DNA of 64,000 nucleotides from Cyanoderma ruficeps (GCA_008694505.1 VZDJ01006585.1:10508537-10572536), one strand, 5' to 3'. Numbered from the stretch's first letter, positions 36,997 to 49,560 are shown. A program made the numbers and translations. The notes: a model not told the origin generated them from the sequence alone.

Positions 36997-39530
36997 GAAT
37001 TATAGTTAGAACAGGAGCCTGAAATTCTGTGAAGACTGACTTGACAACATATTTTCTATTTGTTCATTGCTTTGTTTAACCTAGCCTAAGGTCCAGAATC
37101 TCCAGATTTTTCTGTCTGTATTCATAAGGATATAGATTCATCCCATTTACCTTCGGATAGCTCAGGGATCTTTAAGTCGGCAGCCTAAATTTTTTTTAAT
37201 TGTCTTTGAAATTTCCTCTACAAGTCATGAGGAGGCCTAAGCCCTTTTCACTTAGAGAACAAATTTCCCACTGGTTGACTCTCTATTCTGGAAAGAACAA
37301 GCTAAAACTGGCCTCAAAAATGCTTGTGAAGCATGTAAATGTAAACAACATTTGTCTGAAGGTTAGCGACTTCAGCAATTCGAAAGTACCATGAAAAATT
37401 AAACAATTTTGCCTGCAAAGTAGTACCCAAAAATGAAGTGAAGAAGTGACCAGCACTGGCAGATGAAAGAGATAATAATTGATTATATCATCAATGGTCA
37501 AATAAGGGACATTCAATAGGCTGGCCAAGCAACACCCAGGCAAGAGAGTGGTCGTATAAATGCAATGAAATAAAGAAAATTTTGGGGGAAATGTGCATTG
37601 ATTCAGAAAAACTAATAAAACACCTTACTGCCTTGTAGAAGCAGAGAAGAATCAAGGCAGGGAGGACAATAGTCTTGCCCTTTCCAATGAAACAGGGACA
37701 CAATATATTGTGATTTGGAACATTTCTCATCAAAGAGCTGGGAAAACCTGGGTGTCCTTCCCCAGTCTTGTTGAGATGTGTGCACAGGAGAAAGATTTCC
37801 CTGCTGTAGCTGTGATGCTAGGTCATTAGAGTACTTGTAGGGCACATTTTTTCTCACTTGCCATGGACATCAGAAATACTGATGTCATTTGAACCACACC
37901 CAGATTTGGCTAACACCATGGAGAATTCTACAGCTTTGTAGAAGCAAACTTTTGACTTTTGTTTTTACAATGGAGTACATGATATTTAAAGAAACCGCAG
38001 TAAATACATAGCAGTACTTAACAAGATAAAGGTGTCCTTTGTTCTCCAGGCAAAGCATTAACCCAAGGTAATAGGGATGCCAACTAGCTTAATGGTTCTT
38101 GCAATCATCTGCTATCAAGAATAAAGCACCTGGCATAACAGGTCACCTGCCATTTCTTGTAAAATTATCCTTAATAGGTGGTGAATTAATTAATTTCTTT
38201 CTCTGCTGAGATTGAAATTATGCTGGAAATGTGAATTCTTCACTATCCATGATGGAAACGTAAGAAATTTACCATCAAAATTTGAACAAAATAAGGAAAA
38301 TAAGAAGTTATTGAAAAAGAATACCAAAAAAAAAAAATCGAATGCAGTATCTTTTAGGAACAGTCTTTGCTATTTGAGTACATTTTAGTTGTAGGCTAAT
38401 CCTAGAGTTGTTTTTTTTTTTTTCTTAGGCATTTAAAAAAACACAGAAATAGAATAGGTCCTAGTTTTTGTGGCTTTGGTGTACTTTTGTGGCTTTGGGA
38501 TTTTTTTGTTTATTTGGGATTGGTTTTCTAATATTAATTAACAGTTATTTGAGCTTTTCCATACAGAAAAGTTTATTTTGCTTACTACAGCTTCCAATCA
38601 CATTTAATAATAGTGAAAGGCATGGATACTTTGTTTTTTTTTTCAATTTTAGACATATGTGCAACCTATCACAGAAATTAAGGAGATAGTTAAATGTGGG
38701 TTGAAGAAGAAGATGCTGAACATGAGTTTAATGGAATGGTTTCAAGTTGGTGCTCCAATGAACATATATTATTTATACAAGAAAGAACATTTTTGCCAAG
38801 GGAAATTGAGAAATGTGCACCAGCTCAAAATAGCTAAGAGAGAATATGATTTCCAATAACTTTTAAATTGCAATATCTATCTTTTTCTATGTGTGATTTT
38901 CAGTTTTCTTCTGCTAGTGGATTTTCTATCTCATCTCCCTAATTACACCTGAATTCATTTCTTTGCCCATCACACTGGGCTACAAATCTGCTTCAGTAAC
39001 TAAGCTCTCTTAAATTATTACCTTCTTTCACTTTGACTTTCTGGTAAGTTACTCCCTATGGTCACAAGTTAGAAGTATTGGAACATTTATTCCTAGGGAA
39101 GAGGAGAGAAATTAAATGGAGTTTGCCAGTCAGGAGACAGTTCGTATTGTATTGCAAGTCCCCAGAGGTCAGCCACAATTTTGGCCATTCCAGATCGTAA
39201 ATTGTTGTGCAGTGTTCAATATGTTGAGTTTATTTCAGAAGAAAGATTGAAGAGAACATGCCTACCAAGAGAATTCCTTCTGATTACATTATAGATGTCC
39301 AAATTCCTGTTATGCATTTTTAAAATACATTAATTTCAAGATTAATATTTATGAATAGGCAATATATATGATAGTTTTCATTAGGAATAAAATTTTACAG
39401 GAGAAAAAATATGCAATAATAATATTATATTCAGAGATTTTGTTTCAGTCCAAGTAGATTAGAGGCAATGGACAGCACTTTGAAAGACATCCCAGGGGGG
39501 AAAGACAACTCTGGTATTCATTTAGTAAAC

Positions 39531-39563
39531 ACTATTCTACTATCACGATAGTCAAAGAATAGT
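39531..39563. repeat. compound hairpin
   Basis: Outer arms ACTATTCT and AGAATAGT enclose inner arms ACTATC and GATAGT, separated by 2 bases, with a 3-base bulge on one side. The foldable length is about 33 bases. Confidence 0.6.
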
Positions 39564-41287
39564 TAACAACTGTGTATAATGCTTCAAATTATTCTTTTTA
39601 AAAGCAGATTTCAGAAAAAAAGTTTATATCAGCATTAGAAAATGATGATTAGTCTGCCCAGAAACAAATTCATTTAATCTAACGTCATTTTCAAAGCAGA
39701 ATAAAATTTAAGATTAATAGATAAATAAAGCATTTAAAGCTTGCCTTTATTGGTCATAGGTATGTATTAAGGTCATTTCTGATATAGCTTTTGGTACATT
39801 GTATTTCCTCCTCTTCCTGTGCAGCTTTGCGAAAGGATCAAATATTCTTTGAGCTTCCCATGTTACCTAGTGATCCAGAGTCCAATTCCTCAGCAAAAAG
39901 GTACTGGTACTTTCCACTTAATTTTTCCAGACTGTGTTTTACTTTTCTGTGAATGGATATATAGTTATTTCTTGAGTCTTTTACTTGAATGACAATGTAT
40001 TTTCTGCAAAGCTGGGAAAACAGTTACCTATCTGTGATTTCCATTCCCTGAGTTCCAGATTTCTTTTATTTTTTTTAATTCTATACACATTTGGAACCAG
40101 GTTTTTTTGCATTGTCTTTTGAAAAAAAAAAATAGATGAAAGCCTTTAGCTTTATACATACTTTATTTGATCTCAATCCTACCACAGCTTAGTAGTAAGT
40201 AAAAATTGTTCCTGATGGTTCTTCAATAGTTTCCATGAAATTAATTTAACACTTACAAAGTACTTAAAATAATTTAAATTTTCCTTCTTTTTCTTCCCCT
40301 AGAAGTTGAATTTAAAGCCACATTTAATTTCTTCCTGTGGCCTGGTTTACAGGCTCAGAATCTAAAGATGTTGCATGGCAAAACATTGACTTACCTCAGA
40401 AGCAGCCCTTTCAAGTCAGTTGACAACATATTTGGAAGTTTAGTTTGAGAAGTCTGCTACTTTTTATGGGAAGGCAAATGGATCTGTTCAAAGGTTCTTG
40501 TTTTGACTCTTGAAATTCAATGAAAGATTTTTATGAGCAGGGCCTTAAAGGTATCCATATCTAATCATTTAAATGCAAAAGCAAAAACCAAGACTTCTTT
40601 GCATTGCTAAATCCCTAATTTTCAATTAAATTAATGGCTTATACCATTTTTATGTCTTCAGTAACATTATCACCTTCTTATAAAGAGAAGACTGTTTTAA
40701 AACCAGTCATCTATAACTGCAGTTGAAAGAGTGGTGACCAATCAATGGGAATTAGTGGACTAGCACAAAATAAAATATTAATTTTCTGCAAGAGGACTTG
40801 CCTAGCAAAGAGAGTCATATTAAGTGTTCTCTCTATTGGTGCCAACTGTTCTAGTGCATAATCTTTTACAGTAATATTTTTAGTTAACAATATACATCTA
40901 AATTTTTTACAACTTTAAATATAATTTTTTTAGTGAATTCTCTGTTCCAGAAATATATTTTTTCCCTACAATCAACAGAGTCCTCAAGAATAGACACTAA
41001 GAGCTGATAAGGCCTCACTTAATATTGTTATTTCATCTTTTTGATGAGGCACGTAAAACGAGTGGGAAAAAACTCAACCATATTTTACACTTTTTGCAAC
41101 AGAATACTTAACAATATACAAAATATTTAAAATATGAAAGATACTATTCTTCAAGGTTGCAATCTGAAGTTTAGTATGACCATTCAGAGTGAACACAGGA
41201 TTTGCTGAAACACCTCCCTCCTGCCCTCTAAAACTATGTTTTGAACCATCATGGAAAACTTTGACACTTTCTCGCATTGTACCAAGT

Positions 41288-41653
41288 GGTTGTTTAGCCT
41301 GGACAAAAGGAGGTTCAGGGAGGACCTTATCACTCTCAATAACTGAAGAGATAGTAGTGAGGTGAGGGTAGGTCTCTTCTTTCAAGTAACAAGAAATGGA
41401 ACAAGAGGAAAGGGCCTCAAGTTCCACAAGCGAATGTTTAGACTGGATATTAAGAAAGCTTTCTTCACTGAAGTGGTGGTTAGGCATTGACACAGGCTGT
41501 CCAGAGAAGTGATGGAGCACCGTTTCTTGAAAGGATTTAAAAGATGTGTGGATATGGCACACGGATGTGGTTTAGGGGTGAACTTGGCAGTGTTAGATTA
41601 ATGGCGTGACTTGATGATCATAAGGATCTTTTCCAACCTCAATATTCTATAGT
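41288..41653 (+). mobile_element. CR1 LINE 3' end, plus orientation
   Basis: A clear CR1 match that starts at 'ttgtttagcctgga'. It runs through 'gaggaccttatcactctc', 'aacaagaggaaagggcctca', 'aggctgtccagagaagtg' and 'aacttggcagtgttag', ending 'tccaacctcaatattctat'. This covers the C-terminal end of ORF2 (the reverse-transcriptase protein) and the short 3' UTR. The ORF2 frame is broken by stops, for example after the leucine-asparagine run near 41340, so the copy cannot move. A 162-codon frame on the opposite strand (41074-41562) is only an antisense shadow of this copy and its flank. Confidence 0.9.
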
Positions 41654-42454
41654 AAAACTGTCCAAGCACAGAAACCATCCCTTTTTGATTGGGTTGGTAA
41701 GTCAATTTTGTGGAAGCATGGGGAAGAGGTTAGGCATACCTTTGGGCATTGGCTGTGAAGCACAGAATTTTTTCCTACAGCTTTGTGAGACCAGATACCA
41801 AATTATTCACCTCTTTCATGCAGCCCCATTTATTTACAGACAGCCTCTTTTTACTAAGGGCATAATTTTGTATAACTAGGAAAAGAAAAAGAAACCATCA
41901 AAAGATGGATACTATTGATGCAGTAACATCCTTGGCTTCCTTTTCTAGTCAGGGGGAGGAGGACAAATAATCCTCCAAGTCAAATTCACTCAGGATTTAA
42001 TCTGCATTGCATTGTAAAAACAATATTCAAAACAGCATTGAAATTGCTCAGGTGTTGCAAAATCTTATGATGTACCAGCAGATGGAGTGAGACAGGAGGA
42101 TCATCAAGCATAAATCCTGATAGTTATTTACTAAAATAGGAAAAAAAAACCCCCGGCAATATCTCTTACCTACCATGCTGAAGCAACTGAGAGTCACAGA
42201 AATCCTTTTCCTGACCCATATAGTCATATTATACAAACATTCATTTGGTGGTTCTGAAGAGCCATCCCATGAAACACATCTATTCCTACATGTGAGAAAA
42301 CTGTTGCCTGAATAAGCGTGTCTCAAGTTCCCAGTTAAATCATGGAGGATAAAATTTTGATGTGTTAAAACCTTCTTTCCCTGAGGTGGAAAATATTCCT
42401 TAGAAATTCAGGCTATTTTGGTGGGTTAAGTACTTCAGTGCACCAGCAGTTTTA
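41654..42454. other. spacer between CR1 copy and provirus remnant
   Basis: About 800 bases of moderately AT-rich DNA. It might include decayed upstream parts of the provirus that follows, but I could not recognise gag, protease or a 5' LTR. A 92-codon minus-strand frame at 42048-42326 shows no known motif. Confidence 0.45.
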
Positions 42455-43480
42455 CTGCCACCTCCAAACCCAGTAGCCTTGAAACAGTATCAGTTACCCA
42501 GGGAGACATACTGGAATCACTCAGTTAAAGTACTGGAGATGGGTATTATCTGCCACACCACCCTCCCCTTTACAGTCTTATTTGACCCATAAAAAAGCCA
42601 GGTTGTTGCTGATGCATGATGGTAGATTACCAGATAATAAATAAAGCAGCCTCTCCCCTGGCTGGACTTGTCCCAAATGTATTAACACTGTTCAAACGTA
42701 TTGAGAAAGAAGCTGCAACATGGGATGCTGTGACAGAGATGGCTCATGCATTCTTTAGCATGTCCAGTACTGCAGAATTCCAGGACCAATTTGACAATTC
42801 TTGGGAAGAACTGCAATATACTTTCACTCAGGGGCTTTTCCATAGCCCTACCTATCTGCCAAGGGCTAGTGGCACAGCATCTGGAGAATAATAGCATCTC
42901 TCCAGATTGTAAATTTTTCCATTACATGGATCTTACTATCATTACTGGGCTAGCTGAGCAGGTAGTCAGAGAAACTCATAGCAATATTTAAGACATCGTG
43001 ACAAACATAGATGAGTGATCCATCTCAAAAAATTCTTATGTATTATCTCAAAAGATAATGCAAGGGCCCACTACATAAATTGTGTCAGAAACCCTGACAC
43101 GTTGCCTGAAGCAGCTAAACAGGCTATCTTATTTGTGTCTGAATTAAAAATAAACAAACAAAACAGCAAAACCCAAAAACAAACAACCCCCCCCAAACAA
43201 ACAAACACCCCCCATCTTTGTTGGAATTCTGGATTATGGGACACAATCTCTTCCCTTGTCACGCAGATATTAGGGCTGTTGTATCATATATGCAGGGAAA
43301 AGGCCTAACTAAAATTGTGGGAAAAGGAAAAATCATTTTTTCTACAAACCAAGCAGGCTACCTTACATGCTGTATCTCTGGGGCCCATATTAGCCCATAA
43401 AACTTTTGAATTTTAAGCTCTGTATATATGGTGATTCTGGACCTAGTAGAGCTGTTGGCAATGAGGAAAGGGAATGCAAT
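42455..43480 (+). pseudogene. broken retroviral pol (reverse transcriptase) remnant, ERVL-like
   Basis: Translated pieces follow the order of a retroviral reverse transcriptase. The fingers region lies at about 42460-42620. A palm region at 42616-42850 carries motifs such as DYQIINK and HSPT. The active-site strand near 42940 reads YMDL where the family has YxDD, so a catalytic aspartate is lost. The frame shifts near 42855 and again several times downstream, and stops follow from 42992 on. The region after 43200 resembles the thumb/connection part only weakly. An A/C-rich tract (43146-43213) interrupts it. RNase H and integrase are not seen. Clearly dead; the ERVL-like assignment rests on its similarity to avian class III elements and the LTR that follows. 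Confidence 0.7.
43146..43213. repeat. A/C-rich low-complexity tract inside the pol remnant
   Basis: Nearly pure A and C with two C runs. It separates two better preserved pol pieces, so it expanded or inserted after the provirus integrated. Confidence 0.7.
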
Positions 43481-43754
43481 CCTGCATGGGCTGTAGTCTC
43501 AACGCTTCTCTACACCGACTCAAAATTACAACCCTTTTTAAATCCTACTTTTAGCTGCATTTTGAATATTGTCAGAAGTTGAAGAGGTGACAAGGCATTG
43601 CTCTAGCTGTCAGACTATCTGTCTTGCCACAGTGTCCAGTGACACCAATTGTAAGGATGGGAAAATGCAGGTGGTATGAAGTGGAAATCGTGTACCTCCA
43701 CACATGCTAAACCAAATGCACTTGTTTGGTTGGGACACATAATTGTCTTCATAG

Positions 43755-44605
43755 TAACTTTTATGGTGCTATGTTTTGGATTTGCTCTGAAAAGAGATTT
43801 GATAAGAGAAGGATACTTTGTTTGGGGCTGAACAGTGCTTACAGAGGTTTCTTTGTATCTTGCACTGCTCTACTAGCAAGTGGGCTGGAGTGAGAAGAAG
43901 AAGCTGGGAAGGGATGCAGCCATGTAAGCTGAGATGATGGCATCTAGGAGAAAGGACAAAGTGATGTGCACAGACACTGAGAAGTGCTTAAAAAGTGGTG
44001 GGAGAAACCAGGCTGAGAGAAGAAGGAGCAAGAGAAGGTGATCCAGATGCAAGAGCCGGGATTCTCCTGGAGTCCCCTTCAGGAGACCATGGTAGAGCAG
44101 CTATTTCTCTGCAGCCTGTGGAGAGAACCACACTGGAGCAGATATGTACAATGCAGCTGTGGAAAGGACCATGCCAGTGCAAGTGGATATGCCCCAAAGG
44201 AACTGTCCAGGTTCCCTAACCTAGAGCAGTTTACTCTTGAAGAGCTTCAGCCTGTGAAGAAGATCTACACTAGAAGAGGGGGAAAGAATGAGAAAAAGGA
44301 AGCAGAGAGGAACTGCTAAGGTCTGATATCACCATTTGTCATCCCCCTTGCATCTGTAAGGGTCAGGTGGAAGTAGACAAGTGGAAATGAAGGAATAAAG
44401 TTGAGCTTGGAAAAACACAGGAGTAGAAGGATGGTGGTTTAGGTTCTGGATTTATTTCTCAGTATTCAAATCTATTTTAATTGGTAATAAATTAAATTAA
44501 TCTTCGCCAAGCTGAGTCTGTGCTGCCTGTGATAGTGATTGTCAAGTGATCTCCTTGTCTTTGTCTCTATCTAAAAGCTTTTTCATCTCATTTTCTTCCC
44601 CTAAA
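43755..44605 (+). mobile_element. 3' LTR-like end of the ERVL-like element
   Basis: Downstream of the pol remnant the sequence becomes GC-richer. It starts around 'tggtgctatgttttggatt', passes 'gaacagtgcttacagagg', and then a purine-rich stretch with repeated 'gag.gaacca.actggagcag' style units near 44110-44190. It carries a polyadenylation signal AATAAA at 44486-44491 and a U5-like pyrimidine stretch to about 44605. This order fits LTRs of avian ERVL-type elements. The extreme 3' end seems lost. Open frames of 70-90 codons inside (43995-44319) are incidental. Confidence 0.65.
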
Positions 44606-47600
44606 TACTAGATGCAACCATTTTGGAAGTATAACTTTATGAAGAAAGAAGTTTAGGAATCCATTCTCCAAGGGACTACTCAAAGCTGAGCCCACAAAAC
44701 TTAAGCAAACTTGACTTCCACCAGTGACTGTTGATAAGAGAACCTGAAATGCACAGACCTCTGTCAGTGTTTTGAGAAGGCCCCTGAAAGAAGAGAAAGC
44801 AAATGAAATGCAAGACATTTTAAAAGCAAGCAAACCAAGGATATAATTGTTAAATAGGGTCATAAACATATTTAAATAGGAATAAAATAAAATAATTATG
44901 AACTTTTATATTTTTTCTTACAATATTAATTTCCTATCACTTGTGTTCTAATAAATACTTTGATACCTTTTCTCAAAAAAACCCCCAAAACAGTCTAAGA
45001 AATACAAGAAAATATTCTTTCTATTCTTAACATTCTACTTGTGGTTCCATATTTCAAAAAAGTTTCATAATTTCTTCATTATTACATAAATACAATATGA
45101 ATTCTATTTTTGATGATAGAATTTCAAGTTGCTTATGTTTCTTCTGTCACACATGTGAAGAAAAATGAAGCAACATCTTTAAAATTCCTTCAAACTGGTA
45201 CTTAAATTTTTAGGGAAAAGGTGTGTAGTTTAAAAAAAAAATCTTAATAATAGGTAAAGTAGGATGTGCTGTGTTCTGTGCTAGAAAGGATGCCAGAAAT
45301 TGTCCAGGCAATTATGATGCTTCAGTCACATAAATTTGAATTGTTTTGAGTATAGATTTGAGCTGTACCATTCCACCTCAAATTCCAGCAAAATCTGAAT
45401 CACACATCACAGATTGAATTGTCATACTTAATTTCAAAACTTCATCTCTCAAAATCTCTCTCAGATGCCTTTCAGACATTTATTCAGAGCAGTTTTCAGC
45501 ACGACATGTAATTCAAGTGTGGGCAATAATAAGAATTATCCTTGAATAATATCCTTGAGTGAGAGAGATTCTGAGTTGTTTCCTAGTGTAAAAATCCCTG
45601 TGAAGTATACTGCATTTGTCCCACTGTCTCCTTATTGGGGAAAAAAATAAAATCCCCTAATTCTGTTATCTTTGCATTGGTTCAAGCAACATGACATGTT
45701 TGATTTCAATGTAAAAGGAATTCTAAATTCTTGAAAGTGAGTTGCATTGTCATAATTTTTCACATCAGATCTCTATTTGATGCATAATTTCCCAATTTTC
45801 CATGGTAGTTTGGGGCTAGGTTTTAGAAATAACTGAGATTTCAGTGAAAGATTTTAGAGAACATAAGTTCACTTTCCTGCATTCCTGTGTTGCTCATTCA
45901 TGTTCGCTGAGATGTACTGTTCTAGGTGAATTATTGTTCAAGCACATGACATTCTAAATTTCACAGTTTTTATAATGTAGAGCTCATACAGAATTCATAC
46001 TTCTCTTACCTATTATCACTTTTCTCCTTTCATGCCATATTTTTAAACATAATGATTAACTCTACCCTCACATTTTTATTTACTTGTTTTGGTTTACTCT
46101 CTTATTTTACTCTGGTGTTAATTTCCTCTTGATAATTAAGATTATAGAACAAGACATTATACTTTCTGGCATATTGAGAATTGGAAAGTGAAAGAAAAAG
46201 ATACTGTTGAGCAAAAAGGAAAGAGCTGATATCTTTATTTGGATATGGATCGGGAGGGGTTCCCTCATTCCTGCCTTCCTACCTTCCTTCCTGCCTTCCA
46301 TCCTGCCTTCCTTCTCTCTCCCCTCTCTCTCTTTTTCTTTTTTCTTTTTCTTTGAAGAGCTGACCAAGCCGAATTTCAGAGCGATTTTACAACTCCTTGG
46401 ACCTTTGATAAATGTAGCCTGTGTACATAAATAATTCTGGTAAATATATGGGATTATTAAAATAATAAATGTGAGACAAATATTCTGATAAATTGAAAGA
46501 TACTGCTTGTATAATGAAAAATTATGGTTTAGCCTATAAATAAAAGTATCCTGTTTGTCTCAGCTGTTTTCTTTTCGGAAACAGGCCTTTATTAGGGTGG
46601 TACACTACATAAATCTTATATATTTTAACACAGCTATCTACTATATACTGAATTATTTTCTGTGGAAATGCTGGCCTGTCTAGTTAATTTTAAAAGTGGA
46701 TTAACTGAACAGTTCCTGAAATTCCATATTTCTTCCTATTCAGGAGCTTGTCCATGGACTACAAGATATTCAGGAAGCATAAAAACCATAGTCTCTTAAA
46801 ATGCCTAATTTTATAAAAAACAATTTAAAATAAAAGGAAATTATGAAAAAAAATCAGAAAAAAACTCTTTAATATTTTTAACTTAGTTCAATTTACAATC
46901 TATCTTGTGAATCTTCTCTACCTTGTTAACATTTCTACAAAAAAAATCCCAAAAGACAGTATGAACTAAAATATAACTGTTCCGGCAACAGAGAATGTGA
47001 AAAGGCATCTAAAAGCTATTCATATCAAGATGATCTCAGAGATTAAAAAAAACAGTGGTACATGTTTTACCAACATACCTTATATGCTTAATTCTTTGGA
47101 GAATATTACGATTTAAGACACTAATCATTGTATTTGAAACTAATACCTTGAATTATGAGAAAGGCTACAAAGATTGAAATTAAAAAATAGACTCAATCTA
47201 TAATCATGTGCCTCAAACATGGTTAAAGTATTTGTATATGTTGGGTTTTTTTATACTGATGTTTTTATCTGTATTTTAGAATTTAGCCCGGTATAATCCT
47301 GTTTCTGACATTTTTAATTTGTTATTTTCCAAAGCAACAATACAGTGATGTTGAGAAAAGGCCATGTTTGCTGAGATATTCTTCCACTTCTGCATGTGTT
47401 GTCTTAGTGAAAGAAAAACAACTAGCACTACTGATAAAGGAAGATGGTGCAAGCTGTCATTTACTGCACATTCAGAGTACATTGTCTTCTTCTCCAACAG
47501 AATGGTACCCAGTTATTAACTTCCTTCATCTCTTCCACAGAATTTCAGTACAGCTTTCACTGTTTCCTTCCATTTTTAGATCTCTCTAAGAGTTTTTAAT

Positions 47601-47695
47601 AGCATCATGCTTTGTCTTTACATGCATCTGCATCCACTTACAATGGTCGTTATCTGTAGCAGTGCGAAATTTGGTTTTCAATGTTTTATATACTT
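44606..47695. other. AT-rich unique non-coding DNA
   Basis: No gene recognised. It contains a C/T-only tract at 46261-46353. The rest is unique AT-rich sequence with short chance frames. Confidence 0.6.
46261..46353. repeat. CCTT/CT-rich polypyrimidine tract
   Basis: About 90 bases almost entirely of C and T on the plus strand, with CCTTCC units grading into CTCTCT and then TTTTTC. An imperfect tetranucleotide microsatellite. Confidence 0.9.
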
Positions 47696-48138
47696 TGTAA
47701 CATGTTCATATTGGTTTGTCCCAATCCCCCCCCCTTAAAACCCCCTAATGGTGTGGCCCTTGAGTCCCCTGGTGTCAATCATGTTGTAAGATCTAGAAAA
47801 TTCTGGGAAAAAGGCCCTGGGATTCGTCTGGGTCCATGAGTGGCACCTTCTTCCATCGTTGTGTTAAGTTTTTGTGCTGGGCTATACCCCCCAATCCTTG
47901 GTCATTGGTGCTGAGCTCCTTGTTGCTTGGGAGCCACCCCCACACTTAAGTGGGGTGCTTTGTTTCTCCCAGGGCTCTTGCTTCGGGGGTTCAGCCCTTC
48001 ACCTGAGCTCCTGAGCCCTCTGCCTCCCTGAACTGACATCTGCACGAGGGAGGTAATAAAACCATCTAAAACCTAGCAGAGCCCGCTCTTTTCTTCCACG
48101 CTGCATTCCACGCTTCATCCTGAGATCTAGGACCAACA
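47696..48138 (+). mobile_element. GC-rich LTR-like element, plus orientation
   Basis: A sharply GC-richer block begins TGTAACATG just after AT-rich DNA and ends near GGACCAACA, giving TG...CA termini. A polyadenylation signal AATAAA lies at 48055-48060, about 80 bases from the proposed end, as expected for R-U5. Pyrimidine-rich pieces and short inverted motifs (CACTTAAGTG near 47943) are present. No matching 5-base target duplication was found. GC-rich sequence continues to about 48200, so the 3' end may be wrong or some internal element sequence may remain. Probably a solo LTR of a songbird-type ERV. Confidence 0.5.
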
Positions 48139-48364
48139 AACATCTGACTTATAGAGTCCGGGGGGCAGGCTAGCCGGTGAAGCAGCTCCAGAAAGCGGAC
48201 TTCTATAGTTATCTGGGTTCCTTCTGATATAGCTTAAATTGTAACTTTCCACTACTGTTTTCTTGTTTTTATCTTTTGCCCCTGTGTATGACTTGTAACA
48301 ATAGAAAAAAGAGAAGTCATGAGAAAGAAGAAATGAGAATAACCGGAGGGAATAAGTGTATTCC

Positions 48365-49078
48365 AAAAGCAATTTCATAAAGTTCAACAAGAAGAAATGC
48401 AAAGTCATGCACATGAGAACAATGAGATGTAGCAATATATGTTAGGGGCCATCCAGTTGGAAAACAAGTGATAGAAAGGGATATGGTGATCCTGGTGGGC
48501 ACAAAGTTCCACCACAGCCAGCACTATGTCTTTACCAGAAAGAAGGCTAATGGACTCCTGGCTACTTTAGAAAAGTACTGCCTGCTCTTGGGGGTTGCAT
48601 GCTCCTTTTTTTATTCAGCTCTCATGAGGCCCACACCTCATTGTGTCCTCTTCTGGGCTCCTCAGCACAAAGGAGACATCCGCATACTGAAAGAGTCTAA
48701 CAGAGGATTAGGCAAGGATGATTAAGGGTCTGAAACACCTCACACATGAGGAAAGTCTGAGAGGGCTTGTACTGTTCAGCCTGGAGAAGTGAACACTTGT
48801 GGAGTGTCTTATGAATGTGTATAAATACCTGAAGGAATGATGCAGAGATGTGTCCAGGCTCTCTTCTGCAGTCCCCAGTGACATGATCAGAGGCAATGGG
48901 CACAAGCTGAAACACAGGAGGTTCCCTCTGAACATCAGTAACCCTTTTTTTACTTTGAGGATGACTGAATGTTGGCATAGGTTGCCCAGAGAAACTTTTT
49001 CATCTGTGTAAACATTCAAAACCCATATGGACATGGTCCTGAGCAATTGACTCTAGATGGCCCTACTTGAGCAGGATG
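48365..49078 (+). mobile_element. CR1 LINE, ORF2 C-terminal and 3' region, plus orientation
   Basis: The copy begins around 'aaagttcaacaagaag' and continues through 'gatcctggtgggcac', 'agaaggctaatgg', 'cttctgggctcctcagcac', 'gttcagcctggagaag', 'gaggcaatgggcacaa' and 'ggttgcccagagaaac'. It ends at 'ctacttgagcaggatggg'. This is the conventional order of CR1 ORF2's end, but a segment between about 48590 and 48630 is altered and the final CR1 tail is missing. An 85-codon frame (48468-48725) is a surviving piece of the ORF2 protein. It lies directly between two LTR-type elements. Confidence 0.85.
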
Positions 49079-49140
49079 GGTAATAGTCTATTTACTACTC
49101 AGTAAAATTTTCAAATCCAAAAGGTAGTTAGCATATGGCT

Positions 49141-49560
49141 TGTGAAAAACAAGGTCCAGTTTCCTGGTAAAATTTAAAAAATTTAATAAAAAGACAATAG
49201 GAGACAGAGATAAAGCAAAGGATTTATGGACAGGTACTTGGCATTCAGCCAAGAACACACCTACTATTTTAGAGACACTCCTTAAATACTTTTTCCATTA
49301 CCTCATTCTGTTGCATATTCATAAACCATTATGCATATTCATACTTTCCCACAAACTAGATTGCATATTCCAGGAACTGTTTAGCATGGCCCCTCCCTGG
49401 GTCTTCCTTTTAAAGCATGCATGTTTCTTGGCTGTGGTTTTAGTTCCGCCTCTTTATCACCTCCGGTTTGAGCCTTAGTCCATACTTTCCACGGATGGTA
49501 AGTGTTGATAGTTGGCTTGTCAGCAGCAGGGTCCCCATCATACATTCACTGGATGTTAAC
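49141..49560 (-). mobile_element. ERVK-like LTR, minus orientation
   Basis: Read on the minus strand, the block starts near 49560 and includes a U3-like part with two GAATATGCA-containing repeats and a third partial copy (49314-49370). A TATA-like TATTTAA follows near 49288. R-like 'gtgtgttcttggctga' comes next, then an ATTAAA-type polyadenylation signal near 49180. It ends 'ttgtttttcaca' at 49141. This is a normal U3-R-U5 order ending in CA. The match to a known songbird LTR family is from memory and not aligned. The 5' limit is approximate. Confidence 0.5.

Larger units (their letters stand above)
31750..41287. other. AT-rich unique non-coding DNA, no gene recognised
   Basis: Nearly 9.5 kb without a recognised gene or large repeat. 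It holds perfect inverted repeats at 32532-32552 and 34665-34685, a compound hairpin at 39531-39563, a TA-rich tract at 34296-34332, a T/G tract at 35461-35579 and a purine-rich gap at 36943-36996. A GC-richer block at about 33840-34280 is unassigned. A 125-codon frame at 33281-33658 (minus) lacks domain features. Confidence 0.6.

Noticed and set aside
41074..41562. 162-codon minus-strand frame, the longest in the window
   Set aside because: It is the antisense strand of the CR1 copy at 41288-41653 plus its flank. The higher GC content there lowers the stop frequency.
43995..44319. Open frames of 74 and 93 codons in GC-rich sequence
   Set aside because: They lie within the ERVL-like LTR, which does not encode protein; they overlap in different frames.
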